Of a DNA stretch of 64,000 nucleotides, positions 52,552 through 61,117 are shown piece after piece. The DNA lies in assembly GCF_013466985.1 (NCBI RefSeq), contig NZ_CP059164.1:744001-808000 (forward strand), given 5' to 3'. Positions within the stretch are counted from its first letter, which is position 1. Every line of letters starts with the position of its first letter. The translations under genes and the position numbers were made by a program. The notes under the pieces are model-generated. The model ran no database searches. It saw nothing but the letters and a program-made list of their open reading frames with translations, and was not told the origin of the DNA. This DNA is from Nocardioides ungokensis. GTDB taxonomy: Bacteria; Actinomycetota; Actinomycetes; Propionibacteriales; Nocardioidaceae.

Positions 52552-53391
52552 TCACCCGAGCGACGCGAAGATGTCGTCGAGCAGCGGGGTGGTGGGGGTG
52601 CGCCCGACCTCGCGGAACCACTCGCGGCCGAGCACCCGGCCGCGCACCGGCCAGGGCAGGCGGAGCAGCAGCGCCACGGTCCGGGCGCCGCCGTCGCCGG
52701 TCGCCTGGGAGGCGTGGGCCCGCAGCGATCGACGCTTGGCGTCGAGGACCCGGCGCACGTCGACCCGGTGGGTGAGCTCGGCCCGATCGGTGAAGGCGCC
52801 GCTCAGGTCCGGCAGCTGGGGCAGCGGCAGCACCCAGGCGAGGCGCCGCAGCCAGCCGACCGCGGTGAGCAGCAGTCCCCGGTCCAGCGTCGCCTCGAGC
52901 ACGACCGGAGTGCCGGCGAGGGCCGCCGCCCGCAGGCCCACCCGGTGGACCTGGACGTGGTCGGGGTGTCCGTAGCCGCCGTTGGCGTCGTAGACGGTCA
53001 GCACGTCGGCGCCCTCCTCCCGCAGGATCCGGGCGAGCGCCTCCGCCGCGACGTCGACGTCGACGGTGCTGAAGGGCTCGCGGTCGGGCCGGACGGGCGT
53101 CGGCTCGGTGCCGGTCGACCAGCCGGAGTCGGCGTACCCCAGCACCTCCACGCGCGCAGCGCCGATCGCGCCGGCGGAGGCGGCCAGCTCCGCGCGCCGG
53201 GTCTCGCCCAGCGAGCAGCGGGCCTCGCCCGGCAGGTCGGCGAGCCCGGCCTCGCCGAGCGTCGCGACCACCAGCACCACTCGGTGCCCGTCCGCGGCGG
53301 CCCGGGCCAGGGTGCCGCCGGTGAGGAGCGCCTCGTCGTCGGGGTGTGCGTGGAAGGACACCACCGTGAAGCGGCGGGCCCGGCCGCTCAC
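52552..53391 (-). CDS. LmbE/PIG-L-family N-deacetylase
   Basis: Zinc-dependent deacetylase acting on N-acetylglucosamine-containing small molecules or glycolipids. 279 residues. SFHAHPDDEALLTGG is the zinc motif (AHPDDE), and GGYGHPDHVQVHR gives the third ligand and catalytic region. In mycothiol synthesis MshB is homologous, but context here is glycan enzymes, so a glycolipid substrate is more plausible. GTG 53391 overlaps the GT4 stop by GTGA. The gap to the next gene (52457) is about 94 bases. Confidence 0.9.
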   Translation of the reverse strand: MSGRARRFTVVSFHAHPDDEALLTGGTLARAAADGHRVVLVVATLGEAGLADLPGEARCSLGETRRAELAASAGAIGAARVEVLGYADSGWSTGTEPTPVRPDREPFSTVDVDVAAEALARILREEGADVLTVYDANGGYGHPDHVQVHRVGLRAAALAGTPVVLEATLDRGLLLTAVGWLRRLAWVLPLPQLPDLSGAFTDRAELTHRVDVRRVLDAKRRSLRAHASQATGDGGARTVALLLRLPWPVRGRVLGREWFREVGRTPTTPLLDDIFASLG

Positions 53392-54542
53392 CGCTCGACC
53401 CCGACGGGCAGCCGGGGTGACCCGGCACGATCCAGGTGCGGTGCGCGGGCCTGGTCCGCGGCGCGCGCGTAGAGCTCCACGGTCCGTCCGGCCGCGGTCT
53501 CCCACCCGACGTCGGGCACCACGGTGCGGTTGTACGCCGCCATCGCAGCCCGCCGCCCGGGGTCGGTGAGCAGGTCGGCCATGGCCGTGACCATCGCACC
53601 GTCGTCGGGAGCCAGCAGGCCCTCGATCCCGGAGGTGATGAACTCGCCCACGCCGCTGCGGCTGCTGGCGACGACCGGCACCCCGGCGCATCGGGCCTCG
53701 AGGGCCGCGATGCCGAAGGACTCGAGCTCCGCGGGCGCCACGAAGAGGTCCGCGCGGGCGAGGGCGTGCCTGATCGTGGCACGGTCCACGCGGCCCGGGA
53801 GGTCGACCCAGCCCGCCATCCGGTGCCGGTGCAGGTAGCCCTCGAGGCGGGGCCGTTGCGGTCCGTCGCCGATGAGCACGGCCCGGAAGGGCACCTCGTC
53901 GCCGACCCGCCGGTGCAGGTCGCGCAGCATCCGGGCCAGCGGCAGCGGCCGCTTGGTGCGCGTCAGCCTGCCGACGGCGAGGATGGTCGGGACGTCGGTC
54001 TCGACCGGCTCGACCCGCCAGGCCAGCGGGTCCACGGCGTTGGGCAGCACATCGACCGGGATGTCGGGGCCGAGCATGGTCCGCAGCGGCTCGGCAGCCC
54101 GGTCGCTGACGGCCGACCAGTGGATCGGCCACTCCCGCAGCCGCATCACCGCGCGGGCGATGCCCGGCAACGGCCCCAGGCCGGACCACATCGAGTGGAT
54201 CGTCACCAGGGTGGGCAGCCCGAGGCGGGCGGCACGCCAGGCGGCCAGCGTGGCGAAGGGGGAGTAGACCGAGACGTGGACGTGCACGACGTCGGGCGCC
54301 ACCTGCTCCAGCATCCGGACCAGGTCGACCTCCGCGTCGAGCCACCGGGTGGCCCGAGGGCCGTTGCCGCCGAACCGGCGCACCCACCCGGGATCCTCCG
54401 TGGTCCCGTCCGGGGCGGTCGTGGTGACGACGAGCGCGTCGTGGCCGCTCGCCCGCTGGTGGCGAGCGAGGTCGTGGACGTGCATCTCGATCCCGCCGAG
54501 GCGAGGCAGGTAGCAGTCGGTGACGTGCACGATGCGGGTCAT
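53388..54542 (-). CDS. GT4-family glycosyltransferase
   Basis: Transfers a sugar from an NDP or GDP donor; retaining GT-B fold. 384 residues. MTRIVHVTDCYLPRLGGIEM is the acceptor-domain opening; DVLPNAVDPLAW starts the donor domain; ILAVGRLTRTKRPLPLARML, FVAPAELESFGIAALEARCAG (the E-x7-E motif) and GLLAPDDGA are typical. No membrane segment. It overlaps both its neighbours by four bases, so the transcript flippase-GT4-deacetylase is tightly coupled. Confidence 0.93.
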   Translation of the reverse strand: MTRIVHVTDCYLPRLGGIEMHVHDLARHQRASGHDALVVTTTAPDGTTEDPGWVRRFGGNGPRATRWLDAEVDLVRMLEQVAPDVVHVHVSVYSPFATLAAWRAARLGLPTLVTIHSMWSGLGPLPGIARAVMRLREWPIHWSAVSDRAAEPLRTMLGPDIPVDVLPNAVDPLAWRVEPVETDVPTILAVGRLTRTKRPLPLARMLRDLHRRVGDEVPFRAVLIGDGPQRPRLEGYLHRHRMAGWVDLPGRVDRATIRHALARADLFVAPAELESFGIAALEARCAGVPVVASSRSGVGEFITSGIEGLLAPDDGAMVTAMADLLTDPGRRAAMAAYNRTVVPDVGWETAAGRTVELYARAADQARAPHLDRAGSPRLPVGVER

Positions 54543-55629
54543 GCCGCCTCCTCCTCGCCGGACAGCGGCTCAGGCGTGGGTTCGGGCTGCGCGCCGCGGC
54601 GGAGCCACAGCCACGCGGCGAGTGACACCCCGCCGACAGGGATCTCGAGGCCGAACGTGAACAGGCGGTAGAGCAGCACTCCCGAGACCACGGCGACCGG
54701 CTCGCCGCCGAGGGCGACCAGCAGGCCCGCGAGACCCACCTCGACCAGACCCGCACCACCGGGGGTCAGCCCCGCCAGGGTCAGCAGTCGCTCGGCCGCG
54801 AACCCGATGAGGACGGCCTGCAGCGGCAGGCCGGCACCGGCGGCGTGCAGGCACCCCCACAGGAGGACCGCCAGGGTGGCCGTGTAGGTCAGCATCCCGG
54901 TGGTCAGCCGCGGCCAGCGGGACCGGACCAGGCTCGAGCAGTCCGTGCGGAGGCGGAGCAGCCAGGCGCCGATCGCCACCTCACGCTCGGCCCGGGCCGC
55001 GCGCACGACCTGGCGCCCGACGGCATCGAGGGCCGCACCGACGCGGGCGGTCGCCCGCCCACTGAGAGCGACCGCGGCCACGAGTCCCAGCAGGGTGGCC
55101 CCGCTGACCGTCGCGACCAGCGCGGCGCCGGCGTACCGCCCGATGATCTGTGACCCGGTCAGGAACAGCACCGGGAGGGCGACCAGGGGGAGGGCGAGCT
55201 TGACCAGGACGTCCCAGATGTTCGTGATGACGGTGTACGTCGCGAACGCGGCGCGATCGTGTCCCCAGACTCGGATCATGCGGTAGTTCAGCGCGACCCC
55301 GGCGGCTCCGCCGAGGGGGAGCACGTTGGCGATCGCGCTCCCGGTGAGGCTGAGCGTGAGCGCGCGTCGGTGGCTCAGGCCGGGCAGCGCGGCGGTGAGG
55401 GTGATCGTGTGCAGGAGCAGCCCGCGGCCCACAGCAGGGCGAGCAGACCGAGCTCCCAGTAGGGGACCTGTTGCAGCTGGAGCCCGATCTGCAGCCACGG
55501 GGCCCCGGAGACGCTCGGCAGCGCGACGACGAAGAGCGCGACGACGACTGCTGCGATCGTCAGGGTACGAGCGGTCGCCCAAGCCGGCCGTCGCGGCGAT
55601 GCCGCCGGCGGCATCGCCGTGGTCGTCAT
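54539..55629 (-). CDS. Lysylphosphatidylglycerol synthase TM-like / flippase-like membrane protein (frameshift near 55428)
   Basis: 363 residues after restoring one base. MTTTAMPPAASPRRPAWATA, then seven to nine transmembrane helices typical of the UPF0104/AglD family: LTIAAVVVALFVVALPSV, LGLLALLWAAG, ALTLSLTGSAIANVLPLGGAAGV (signature glycine-rich loop), and GFAAERLLTLAGLTPGGAGLVEVGLAGLLVALGG. Such proteins flip or modify lipid-linked sugars or phospholipids. First gene of the operon, divergent from the propeller lipoprotein across 134 bases. The join at about 55428 gives WAAGLLLHTITLTAALPG. Confidence 0.82.
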
Positions 55630-55763
55630 GTCTCCATGGTCCGGCGCATTTCCTGCAAGCAACCTGACCACGTGGCTGCTCTCCGTCACCGCGACCTCCC
55701 GATTCCCATCCTCACACCGTGCTCCAAGGGCGGGCCGACCACGGACGGTGCATCATCGGGGCC

Positions 55764-57035
55764 ATGACGAGATCGCGCCGCAGCGTGGGTCACAGCATGG
55801 TGGCGCTGCTGTGCGCCCTGGTGGCCCTCCTGCTGGTGCTCCCCGGCTGCACGGCCCAGCGCTCGCCGTCGTCGGGGGAGAGCCACGCGCCGTCACCCTC
55901 GGACCCGGGGTCCCGCGGCCCGTCCTCGTCGTCGTCCTCCTCAACCTCGGCCCCGACCGACCCGCGGGTGGCCGCCGCGCACGTCCCGCGCCGGTTCCGG
56001 CACCTGCTGCCGGGGATGCCGCCGGTGGTCGACGACAACGTCTACTCGCGCACCCGCCCCCAGGACGTCAGGCCGCGCCTGCGGCACGAGCCGCAGCTGG
56101 TCTACGTTCCCGACTCCATGCCGTCGGGGAGCACCGTCACGGTGATCTCGCAGCGCACCCACCGGGTGGTCCGCACGCTCCACACCGGGTTTCTCTCGCA
56201 GCACGTGGTGCCGTCGTACGACCTGCGGCACCTCTACACGAACTCCAGCGAGTCCGACGAGCTCGTGCAGATCGACCCGCACACCGGGCGGGTGACCCGG
56301 CACATCCCGGTGCCGCGCCCGTACAACCTCTACTTCACCCCCGACGGGCGCCAGGCGGTGGTGATGGTGGAGGAGCACGACGTGATCCGGTTCGCCGACC
56401 CCACCACGTTCCGCAAGCGCGCCGACGTCCACGTGCCGCGCTGCCGCGGCCCCAACCACGCCGACTTCTCCGCCAACGGCCGGTTCATGGTCATCTCGTG
56501 CGAGTTCTCGGGCGTGCTCGTCAAGGTGGGCACGCTCAGCCACCGGGTGCTCGGGGTGCTGCCCCTGGGGGCGGGGAGCATGCCGCAGGACGTCCGCCTC
56601 TCGCCGGACGGCCGGACGTTCTACGTCGCCGACATGGCCACCGACCAGGTGCGGTTGATCAGTGCCTCGAGCTTCCGCCAGGTCGGCCGGATCCAGACCC
56701 CGAGCGGCCCGCACGGGCTCTACCCGAGCAGGGACGGTCGCCGGCTCTACGTCTCCGACCGCGGGGCGGGGGAGGTGTCGGTGGTGTCGTTCCGGACCCA
56801 TCGGATCGTCGACACCTGGACCATCCCCGGGGGCGGCAGCCCCGACATGGGCGGGGTGTCGGCGGACGGCAAGGTGCTCTGGCTCTCCGGCCGCTACGAC
56901 GCCGAGGTCTACGCCTTCGACACCCGCACCGGTCGGCTGATCGCCCGCATCCCGGTCCCGGGCAGCCCGCACGGGCTCTGCGTGTGGCCACAGCCCGGTC
57001 GCTACTCGCTCGGCCACACCGGGAACATGCGGTGA
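55764..57035 (+). CDS. YncE-like seven-bladed beta-propeller lipoprotein
   Basis: 423 residues. Signal peptide with lipobox: MTRSRRSVGHSMVALLCALV, then LVLPGC, so Cys of LPGC is lipidated. A serine-rich linker (PSSSSSSSTSAPTDP) leads to a propeller of about seven blades built from YVPDSMPSGSTVTVIS, LYFTPDGRQAVVMVEEHD, DVRLSPDGRTFYVADMATDQ, RDGRRLYVSDRGAGEVSVVS and similar. Related propellers act in cell-surface binding and are often called YncE or cytochrome-D1-like. No heme motif. Coupled to the next gene by GTGA. Confidence 0.8.
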   Translation: MTRSRRSVGHSMVALLCALVALLLVLPGCTAQRSPSSGESHAPSPSDPGSRGPSSSSSSSTSAPTDPRVAAAHVPRRFRHLLPGMPPVVDDNVYSRTRPQDVRPRLRHEPQLVYVPDSMPSGSTVTVISQRTHRVVRTLHTGFLSQHVVPSYDLRHLYTNSSESDELVQIDPHTGRVTRHIPVPRPYNLYFTPDGRQAVVMVEEHDVIRFADPTTFRKRADVHVPRCRGPNHADFSANGRFMVISCEFSGVLVKVGTLSHRVLGVLPLGAGSMPQDVRLSPDGRTFYVADMATDQVRLISASSFRQVGRIQTPSGPHGLYPSRDGRRLYVSDRGAGEVSVVSFRTHRIVDTWTIPGGGSPDMGGVSADGKVLWLSGRYDAEVYAFDTRTGRLIARIPVPGSPHGLCVWPQPGRYSLGHTGNMR

Positions 57036-58059
57036 CCGCCCGCGCCGCAGCGCTCGCCGGCCTGGCTGCCCTGGTGCTGGCGTCCGGTTGCTCCGGCGGC
57101 TCGTCGACGGCTCCGACCGCGGGTACGACGAGCACCGGCGACTCCTCCGCCACGCCCGGACCGACCACCAGCCACACCACCGGTGTGCCGAGCCCCGGGC
57201 AGGCCCACCGCGGATCACCTCGCGGGTGCTCGGCTGGCACCTGCCGGGCGCCTTGAGCAGGGGCGTGGCCATGGTCGACGGGCCCCGGATCGTGCTCGCC
57301 GGTGGGCTCGAGCCGGGGGACCACTCCAGCGACCAGGTGCTGTCGATCGACCCGCAGCGGGGGGTGGTGGGCACGCCCGGGCACCTCGCCGTGCCCCTGC
57401 ACGACTCGGCCGGTGCCGTCCTTGCCGGTCGGCCGACGGTGATCGGCGGGGGCGGTGCCAGCGAGCTCTCCGACGTCCAGAGCGCCGACCGCCACGGACG
57501 CTGGCACGTGACCGGCCACCTCCCGGGTGCCCGCTCGGACCTCGCGGTCGTGCCGGCCGGCGGACGCGGGCTCGTGATCGGTGGCTACGACGGGGTCGCG
57601 ACACCTGCGTCGATCCTGGCCACGACCGACGGCCGGAGCTTCCACCGAGTCGCGTCGCTGCCGTACGGCCTGCGCTACAGCGGCGTCGCACGAGCGGACG
57701 GGCACGTGTGGATCCTCGGGGGCGAGGTCGACGGCCGGGAGCTCGGCGAGGTGCTGAGGTTCGACCCGCGGTCCGGACAGGTCCGGAGGGTCGGCCGGAT
57801 GCCGCGGGCACTCGGGCACGAGGCGGTCGTGCCGGTCGGGCACCGGCTCCTGGTCCTGGGCGGCCGGACCGCGCCCGAGGAGACCACCGCCCAGATGTGG
57901 TGGTACTCCCTGCGGACCGGCGCGTGGACCCGGGCCGGCAGGCTGCCCTATCCCGTGGCCGACGCGTCCTGGGTGGCCGACGGCGCCGCGGCGTACCTCC
58001 TCGGCGGGGAGACGCCCGACTTCACCGACCGCGTCACCCGGGTGGGCTGGAGGCGCTAG
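57032..58059 (+). CDS. Kelch-repeat beta-propeller lipoprotein (frameshift near 57212)
   Basis: 342 residues after restoring one base. Lipoprotein signal: VTARAAALAGLAALVLASGC with lipobox ASGC; Ser/Thr-rich linker follows. Six kelch-like blades carry the diglycine pattern (IVLAGGLEPGDHSSDQV, TVIGGGGASELSDVQ, GLVIGGYDGVATPASILATT, VWILGGEVDGRELGEVLRFD, LLVLGGRTAPEETTAQMWWY, AYLLGGETPDFTDRV). GTG 57032 overlaps the previous stop. Together the two propellers probably form an exported complex, by inference; neither has an enzymatic motif. Confidence 0.78.
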
Positions 58060-58071
58060 GTCCGCCCTGCG

Positions 58072-59085
58072 TCAGGACCGTTCGGTGGCGGTGGTCGGGA
58101 ACTCCGCCCACACCACCTTGCCCTCGGGCCGCAGGTCGTGGCCCCACTGCTGGGCGAGCGCCTGGACGATCGAGATGCCCCGTCCCGAGACGTCCTCGTG
58201 GGAGGCCAGCTGCTGCGCGGCGCTGCCGGGGTGGCCGTCCTCGATGGAGATCCGGACGATCCCCGCCGTCCTGATGACCGAGGCGTGGAAGGGGGAGTCA
58301 GCATGGTTGATCGCGTTGGTGGCCAGCTCGGAGGTGACCAGGACGGCGTCCGGGACCAGCCGGTCCTCACCCCACGCACGCAGGGTCTTGCTGACGAACC
58401 GCCGCAGCGCCGGGACGGCCCTCGGGACCGGGAGGAACGCCCAGGACGTCTGCTCGGGCCACGGGTCATCACCCGCGGTCGCCGTCAGGTGGTAGCTCGT
58501 GGGAGGCAGCACGTCGGAGTGCAGGTCGCAGACCTGTCCGACGGTCGTCAGGCTGGCGGGGTCGAGCACGGAGTGCGGGTAGGCGCACAACAGGGTGAAC
58601 TCACGCTCGGCGGCCAGCCCGTTCCACCACTCCTCGAGAGTCAGGGCCGCCGCGACGTTGCCCTCGTCCCAGAGCAGCGCCACCATCTCGCCGAAGATCC
58701 GGACGCGGGGGGAGCCCTGCTGCACCTCGTCGAGGACGCCGAGGATCTGCGCCCGGAAACTCTGGAAGTCGGGGACGCCCGACACCATGAAGCCGGCGAG
58801 GGTCTCCGCCGCATCGAGCGTCGTGAGGCGGCCCTCCGAGCGCATCGCCTCGGCGTCCCGCCCCAGGTCGGCGAGCGCTCCGTCGAGGGCCAGGAGGTGG
58901 TCGGCGGTCGCCACGACGAGGACCGGCTCCCGGAGCTTCAGGCCGTCGTCGACGTAGGATGCCAGCACCCTGACAGCATCCTCGTCCCGATCGTGGAAGC
59001 TCACCGCGTGGTGGAGCGGCGCCCCGGATCCCCGTTTGCTCTGCACCCCTCGAAAGTACGCCGAGGGCGCCTTCGGAGTCGTCAT
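58072..59085 (-). CDS. MEDS-domain sensor with HATPase_c anti-sigma-type kinase domain
   Basis: 337 residues. N-terminal MEDS domain (methanogen/methylotroph DcmR sensory): HHAVSFHDRDEDAVRVLASY, VLVVATADHLLALDGALADLG, VRIFGEMVALLWDEGNVAAA, TLLCAYPHSVL. The C-terminal domain is a RsbW-like histidine-kinase ATPase: VTSELATNAINHADSPFHA (N box), RISIEDGHPGS (G1 box) and GRGISIVQALAQQWGHDL. This pairing is used in actinobacterial stress-sigma-factor or anti-sigma control. ATG 59085 chosen; an upstream ATG in frame lacks a better ribosome-binding site. Converges with the kelch gene. Confidence 0.87.
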   Translation of the reverse strand: MTTPKAPSAYFRGVQSKRGSGAPLHHAVSFHDRDEDAVRVLASYVDDGLKLREPVLVVATADHLLALDGALADLGRDAEAMRSEGRLTTLDAAETLAGFMVSGVPDFQSFRAQILGVLDEVQQGSPRVRIFGEMVALLWDEGNVAAALTLEEWWNGLAAEREFTLLCAYPHSVLDPASLTTVGQVCDLHSDVLPPTSYHLTATAGDDPWPEQTSWAFLPVPRAVPALRRFVSKTLRAWGEDRLVPDAVLVTSELATNAINHADSPFHASVIRTAGIVRISIEDGHPGSAAQQLASHEDVSGRGISIVQALAQQWGHDLRPEGKVVWAEFPTTATERS

Positions 59086-59150
59086 CAATAAGGCCCGACA
59101 TGGGCACGCGTACCCAAAAAGGCGCATGCCTTGTTGACCCATTCGGGCCG

Positions 59151-59179
59151 TTGACCGGGGACCTAGGTCCCTGTCTACG
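59151..59179 (+). promoter_or_regulatory. Promoter with perfect palindrome in the spacer
   Basis: TTGACC (59151-59156) then GGGACCTAGGTCCC (59158-59171), a perfect 14-base palindrome, then TCTACG/TACGCT around 59174-59181. Spacer is 17-19 bases depending on the -10 chosen. Regulators that bend promoters with long spacers (MerR-like) bind such sites; no regulator gene is adjacent. Confidence 0.35.
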
Positions 59180-59217
59180 CTGCTGTGGCACCGGTCACCA
59201 TGCTCGAGGGAGGCCTG

Positions 59218-59541
59218 ATGAGCAACCGGAAGACGTCCGTCGACGTGGCGCGCGCCCGCCGCCGTTCGGACCGCGGCACTGGAGCGGCAACCGGCGTGGT
59301 GGACCTGCACCGCCAGCTGCTGGACATCGCCTTCGACCTGTCCGTCGAGTTCGACACGCTGCCCGCCGGTTCGGTGCTCCGCTGCTTCGCTCGATCCGTC
59401 CACCTGGCCCGGTTGAAGGGGGCGGAGGGTCCTCGGCTTCCCGTGGAGGCCCGGCGGATCGCCGAGCTGAGCCTGCGCAGCCGGGCGGCCAAGAGCACCC
59501 GTCGTCGTCGCGCCCCGCAGGCGCTGCGCGCGACCGCCTGA
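59218..59541 (+). CDS. Small basic hypothetical protein
   Basis: 107 residues, MSNRKTSVDVARARRRSDRG..., not recognised. Middle portion is helical (VDLHRQLLDIAFDLSVEFDT) and the tail is very basic (SLRSRAAKSTRRRRAPQALR), suggesting nucleic-acid binding. ATG 59218 follows GAGGGAGG, a good ribosome-binding site. Divergent from the MEDS sensor gene, so possible functional link to stress signalling is only inference. Confidence 0.6.
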   Translation: MSNRKTSVDVARARRRSDRGTGAATGVVDLHRQLLDIAFDLSVEFDTLPAGSVLRCFARSVHLARLKGAEGPRLPVEARRIAELSLRSRAAKSTRRRRAPQALRATA

Positions 59542-59564
59542 GCCCGAGTCCTGGTCGGGCGTCG

Positions 59565-60536
59565 TCAGCGGTGCCCGGCGACCGCGTGCGGCACGTAGCC
59601 GGCGCCCAGCTCCTCGACCTCGTCCGCGGAGAGCTCCAGGTCGACCGCCGCGACGGCGTCGGTGAGGTGCTGCGGCTTGGTCACGCCGACGATCGGAGAG
59701 GTCACCACGGGCTGCGCGAGCAGCCAGGCAAGGGCGACCTGCGCCCGTGACACCCCGCGCCGCTCGGCGACCGCCCCCACGGTGTCCACGATCGCCTTGT
59801 CCTCCTCGCGGTAGAGCGAGGCGCCGAACTCGTCGGTCTCGGTGCGGGCCGTCGTCGCGTTCCACTCGCGCGTGAGCCGGCCGCGGGCCAGCGGGCTCCA
59901 CGGGATCACCCCGACGCCCTGGTCGGCGCAGAGCGGGAGCATCTCGCGCTCCTCCTCGCGGTAGAGCAGGTTGTAGTGGTCCTGCATCGAGACGAACTTC
60001 GTCCACCCGTGCAGCTCCGCCGTGTGCTGGGCCTTCGCGAACTGCCAGGCGTACATCGACGACGCCCCCAGGTAGCGCGCCTTGCCCGCGCGCACGACGT
60101 CGTGCAGCGCCTCCATCGTCTCCTCGATCGGGGTGTGGGGGTCCCAGCGATGGATCTGGTAGAGATCCACGTAGTCGGTGCCCAGCCGGGTCAGGCTCGC
60201 GTCGATCTCGTGCATGATCGCCTTGCGGGACAGTCCGGCGCCGTTCGGCCCCGGACGCATCCGGCCGTGGACCTTGGTCGCGATCACGACGTCCTCGCGC
60301 GCGGTCAGGTCGCGCAACGCGCTGCCGGTGATCTCCTCGCTGCTGCCCCCGGAGTAGACGTTGGCGGTGTCGAAGACGTTGATCCCCGCCTCGAGCGCGT
60401 CCTTGATGATCGACCGTCCGGCCGAGCCGTCGAGGACCCACGGGTGGCCGCCGCGTGCCGGGTCACCCCAGCTCATGCAGCCCAGGGTCACGACCGACAC
60501 GTCGAGTCCGGTGTTGCCGAGCTTGCGGTAGCGCAT
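59565..60536 (-). CDS. Aldo/keto reductase
   Basis: NADPH-dependent reductase, 323 residues, TIM barrel. MRYRKLGNTGLDVSVVTLGC opens; GINVFDTANVYSGGSSEE holds the catalytic Asp and Tyr; ATKVHGRMRPGPNGAGLS the Lys region; DLYQIHRWDPHTPIEETM the His region. IPWSPLARGRLTREWN and VGVTKPQHLTDAVAAVDL close the barrel and NADPH site. Start ATG 60536 follows GAGGAGA. Substrate unknown. Confidence 0.94.
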   Translation of the reverse strand: MRYRKLGNTGLDVSVVTLGCMSWGDPARGGHPWVLDGSAGRSIIKDALEAGINVFDTANVYSGGSSEEITGSALRDLTAREDVVIATKVHGRMRPGPNGAGLSRKAIMHEIDASLTRLGTDYVDLYQIHRWDPHTPIEETMEALHDVVRAGKARYLGASSMYAWQFAKAQHTAELHGWTKFVSMQDHYNLLYREEEREMLPLCADQGVGVIPWSPLARGRLTREWNATTARTETDEFGASLYREEDKAIVDTVGAVAERRGVSRAQVALAWLLAQPVVTSPIVGVTKPQHLTDAVAAVDLELSADEVEELGAGYVPHAVAGHR

Positions 60537-60585
60537 GTGTCTCTCCTCGGGTCGGCGGTGGCCGCGGCGGGCGTACGGTCGAGGC

Positions 60586-60807
60586 GTGCAACGAGCCAGC
60601 CGTCGCCGTGCCTACTTCGTGCTGATGGGCACCTGCGTCGTCCTGATCGTGCTGGCGTGGAACGTCGTCCGGCTGTGGTCGACCACGGCGGCCGTCGTGA
60701 TGAGCGTCGTCGCAGCCGTGCTGCCGCCCGTCGCGGTGATGGTCGGCAACCTCGGCGCGCTCGACGACTCCGACCCCGAGGGCCGGGACGAGTCGCGCCG
60801 AGGTTGA
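60586..60807 (+). CDS. DUF3099-family small membrane protein
   Basis: 73 residues with two transmembrane helices (YFVLMGTCVVLIVLAWNVV and AAVVMSVVAAVLPPVAVMVG) separated by a short loop and followed by a charged tail (LDDSDPEGRDESRRG). RRRAYFVLMG is the DUF3099 signature. GTG 60586 begins VQRASRRRAYF. Function unknown. Confidence 0.8.
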   Translation: MQRASRRRAYFVLMGTCVVLIVLAWNVVRLWSTTAAVVMSVVAAVLPPVAVMVGNLGALDDSDPEGRDESRRG

Positions 60808-60823
60808 CGCACGGTGCCAGCGG

Positions 60824-61033
60824 TCAGTTGGACGGCTGGGGCACCTTCACGTTGCAGTCGACCTTCGGGTTGGCGCCGACGTAGTTGAGCGGACCGGCCA
60901 CGACGGTGAGCACGGTGTCACCCGTCGTCTTGCAGTTGACGTCCCGGTCGTTGCCGAAATACCCGCGCTGGTAGGCCGCGAGCGCCCCGATCACCAGCCA
61001 GGCGATGACGATGATGCCGATCAAGCTCTTCAT
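60824..61033 (-). CDS. Small membrane/secreted protein
   Basis: 69 residues. N-terminal hydrophobic segment (MKSLIGIIVIAWLVIGALAA) is a signal anchor; the remaining 45 residues contain two cysteines (NCKTTGDTVLTVV and DCNVKVPQPSN) likely to form a disulfide. Homologs starting MKSL-I-x-IIV occur widely in actinobacteria with unknown function. AAGGAGCGTCC precedes the ATG at 61033. Confidence 0.7.
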   Translation of the reverse strand: MKSLIGIIVIAWLVIGALAAYQRGYFGNDRDVNCKTTGDTVLTVVAGPLNYVGANPKVDCNVKVPQPSN

Positions 61034-61117
61034 GGACGCTCCTTGTCGATTCCCCCGGTTGACGCTGTGTCGAGCGCTTCATACCCGCGATCCCGGCCGC
61101 CCAATCACCGGGCCGCC

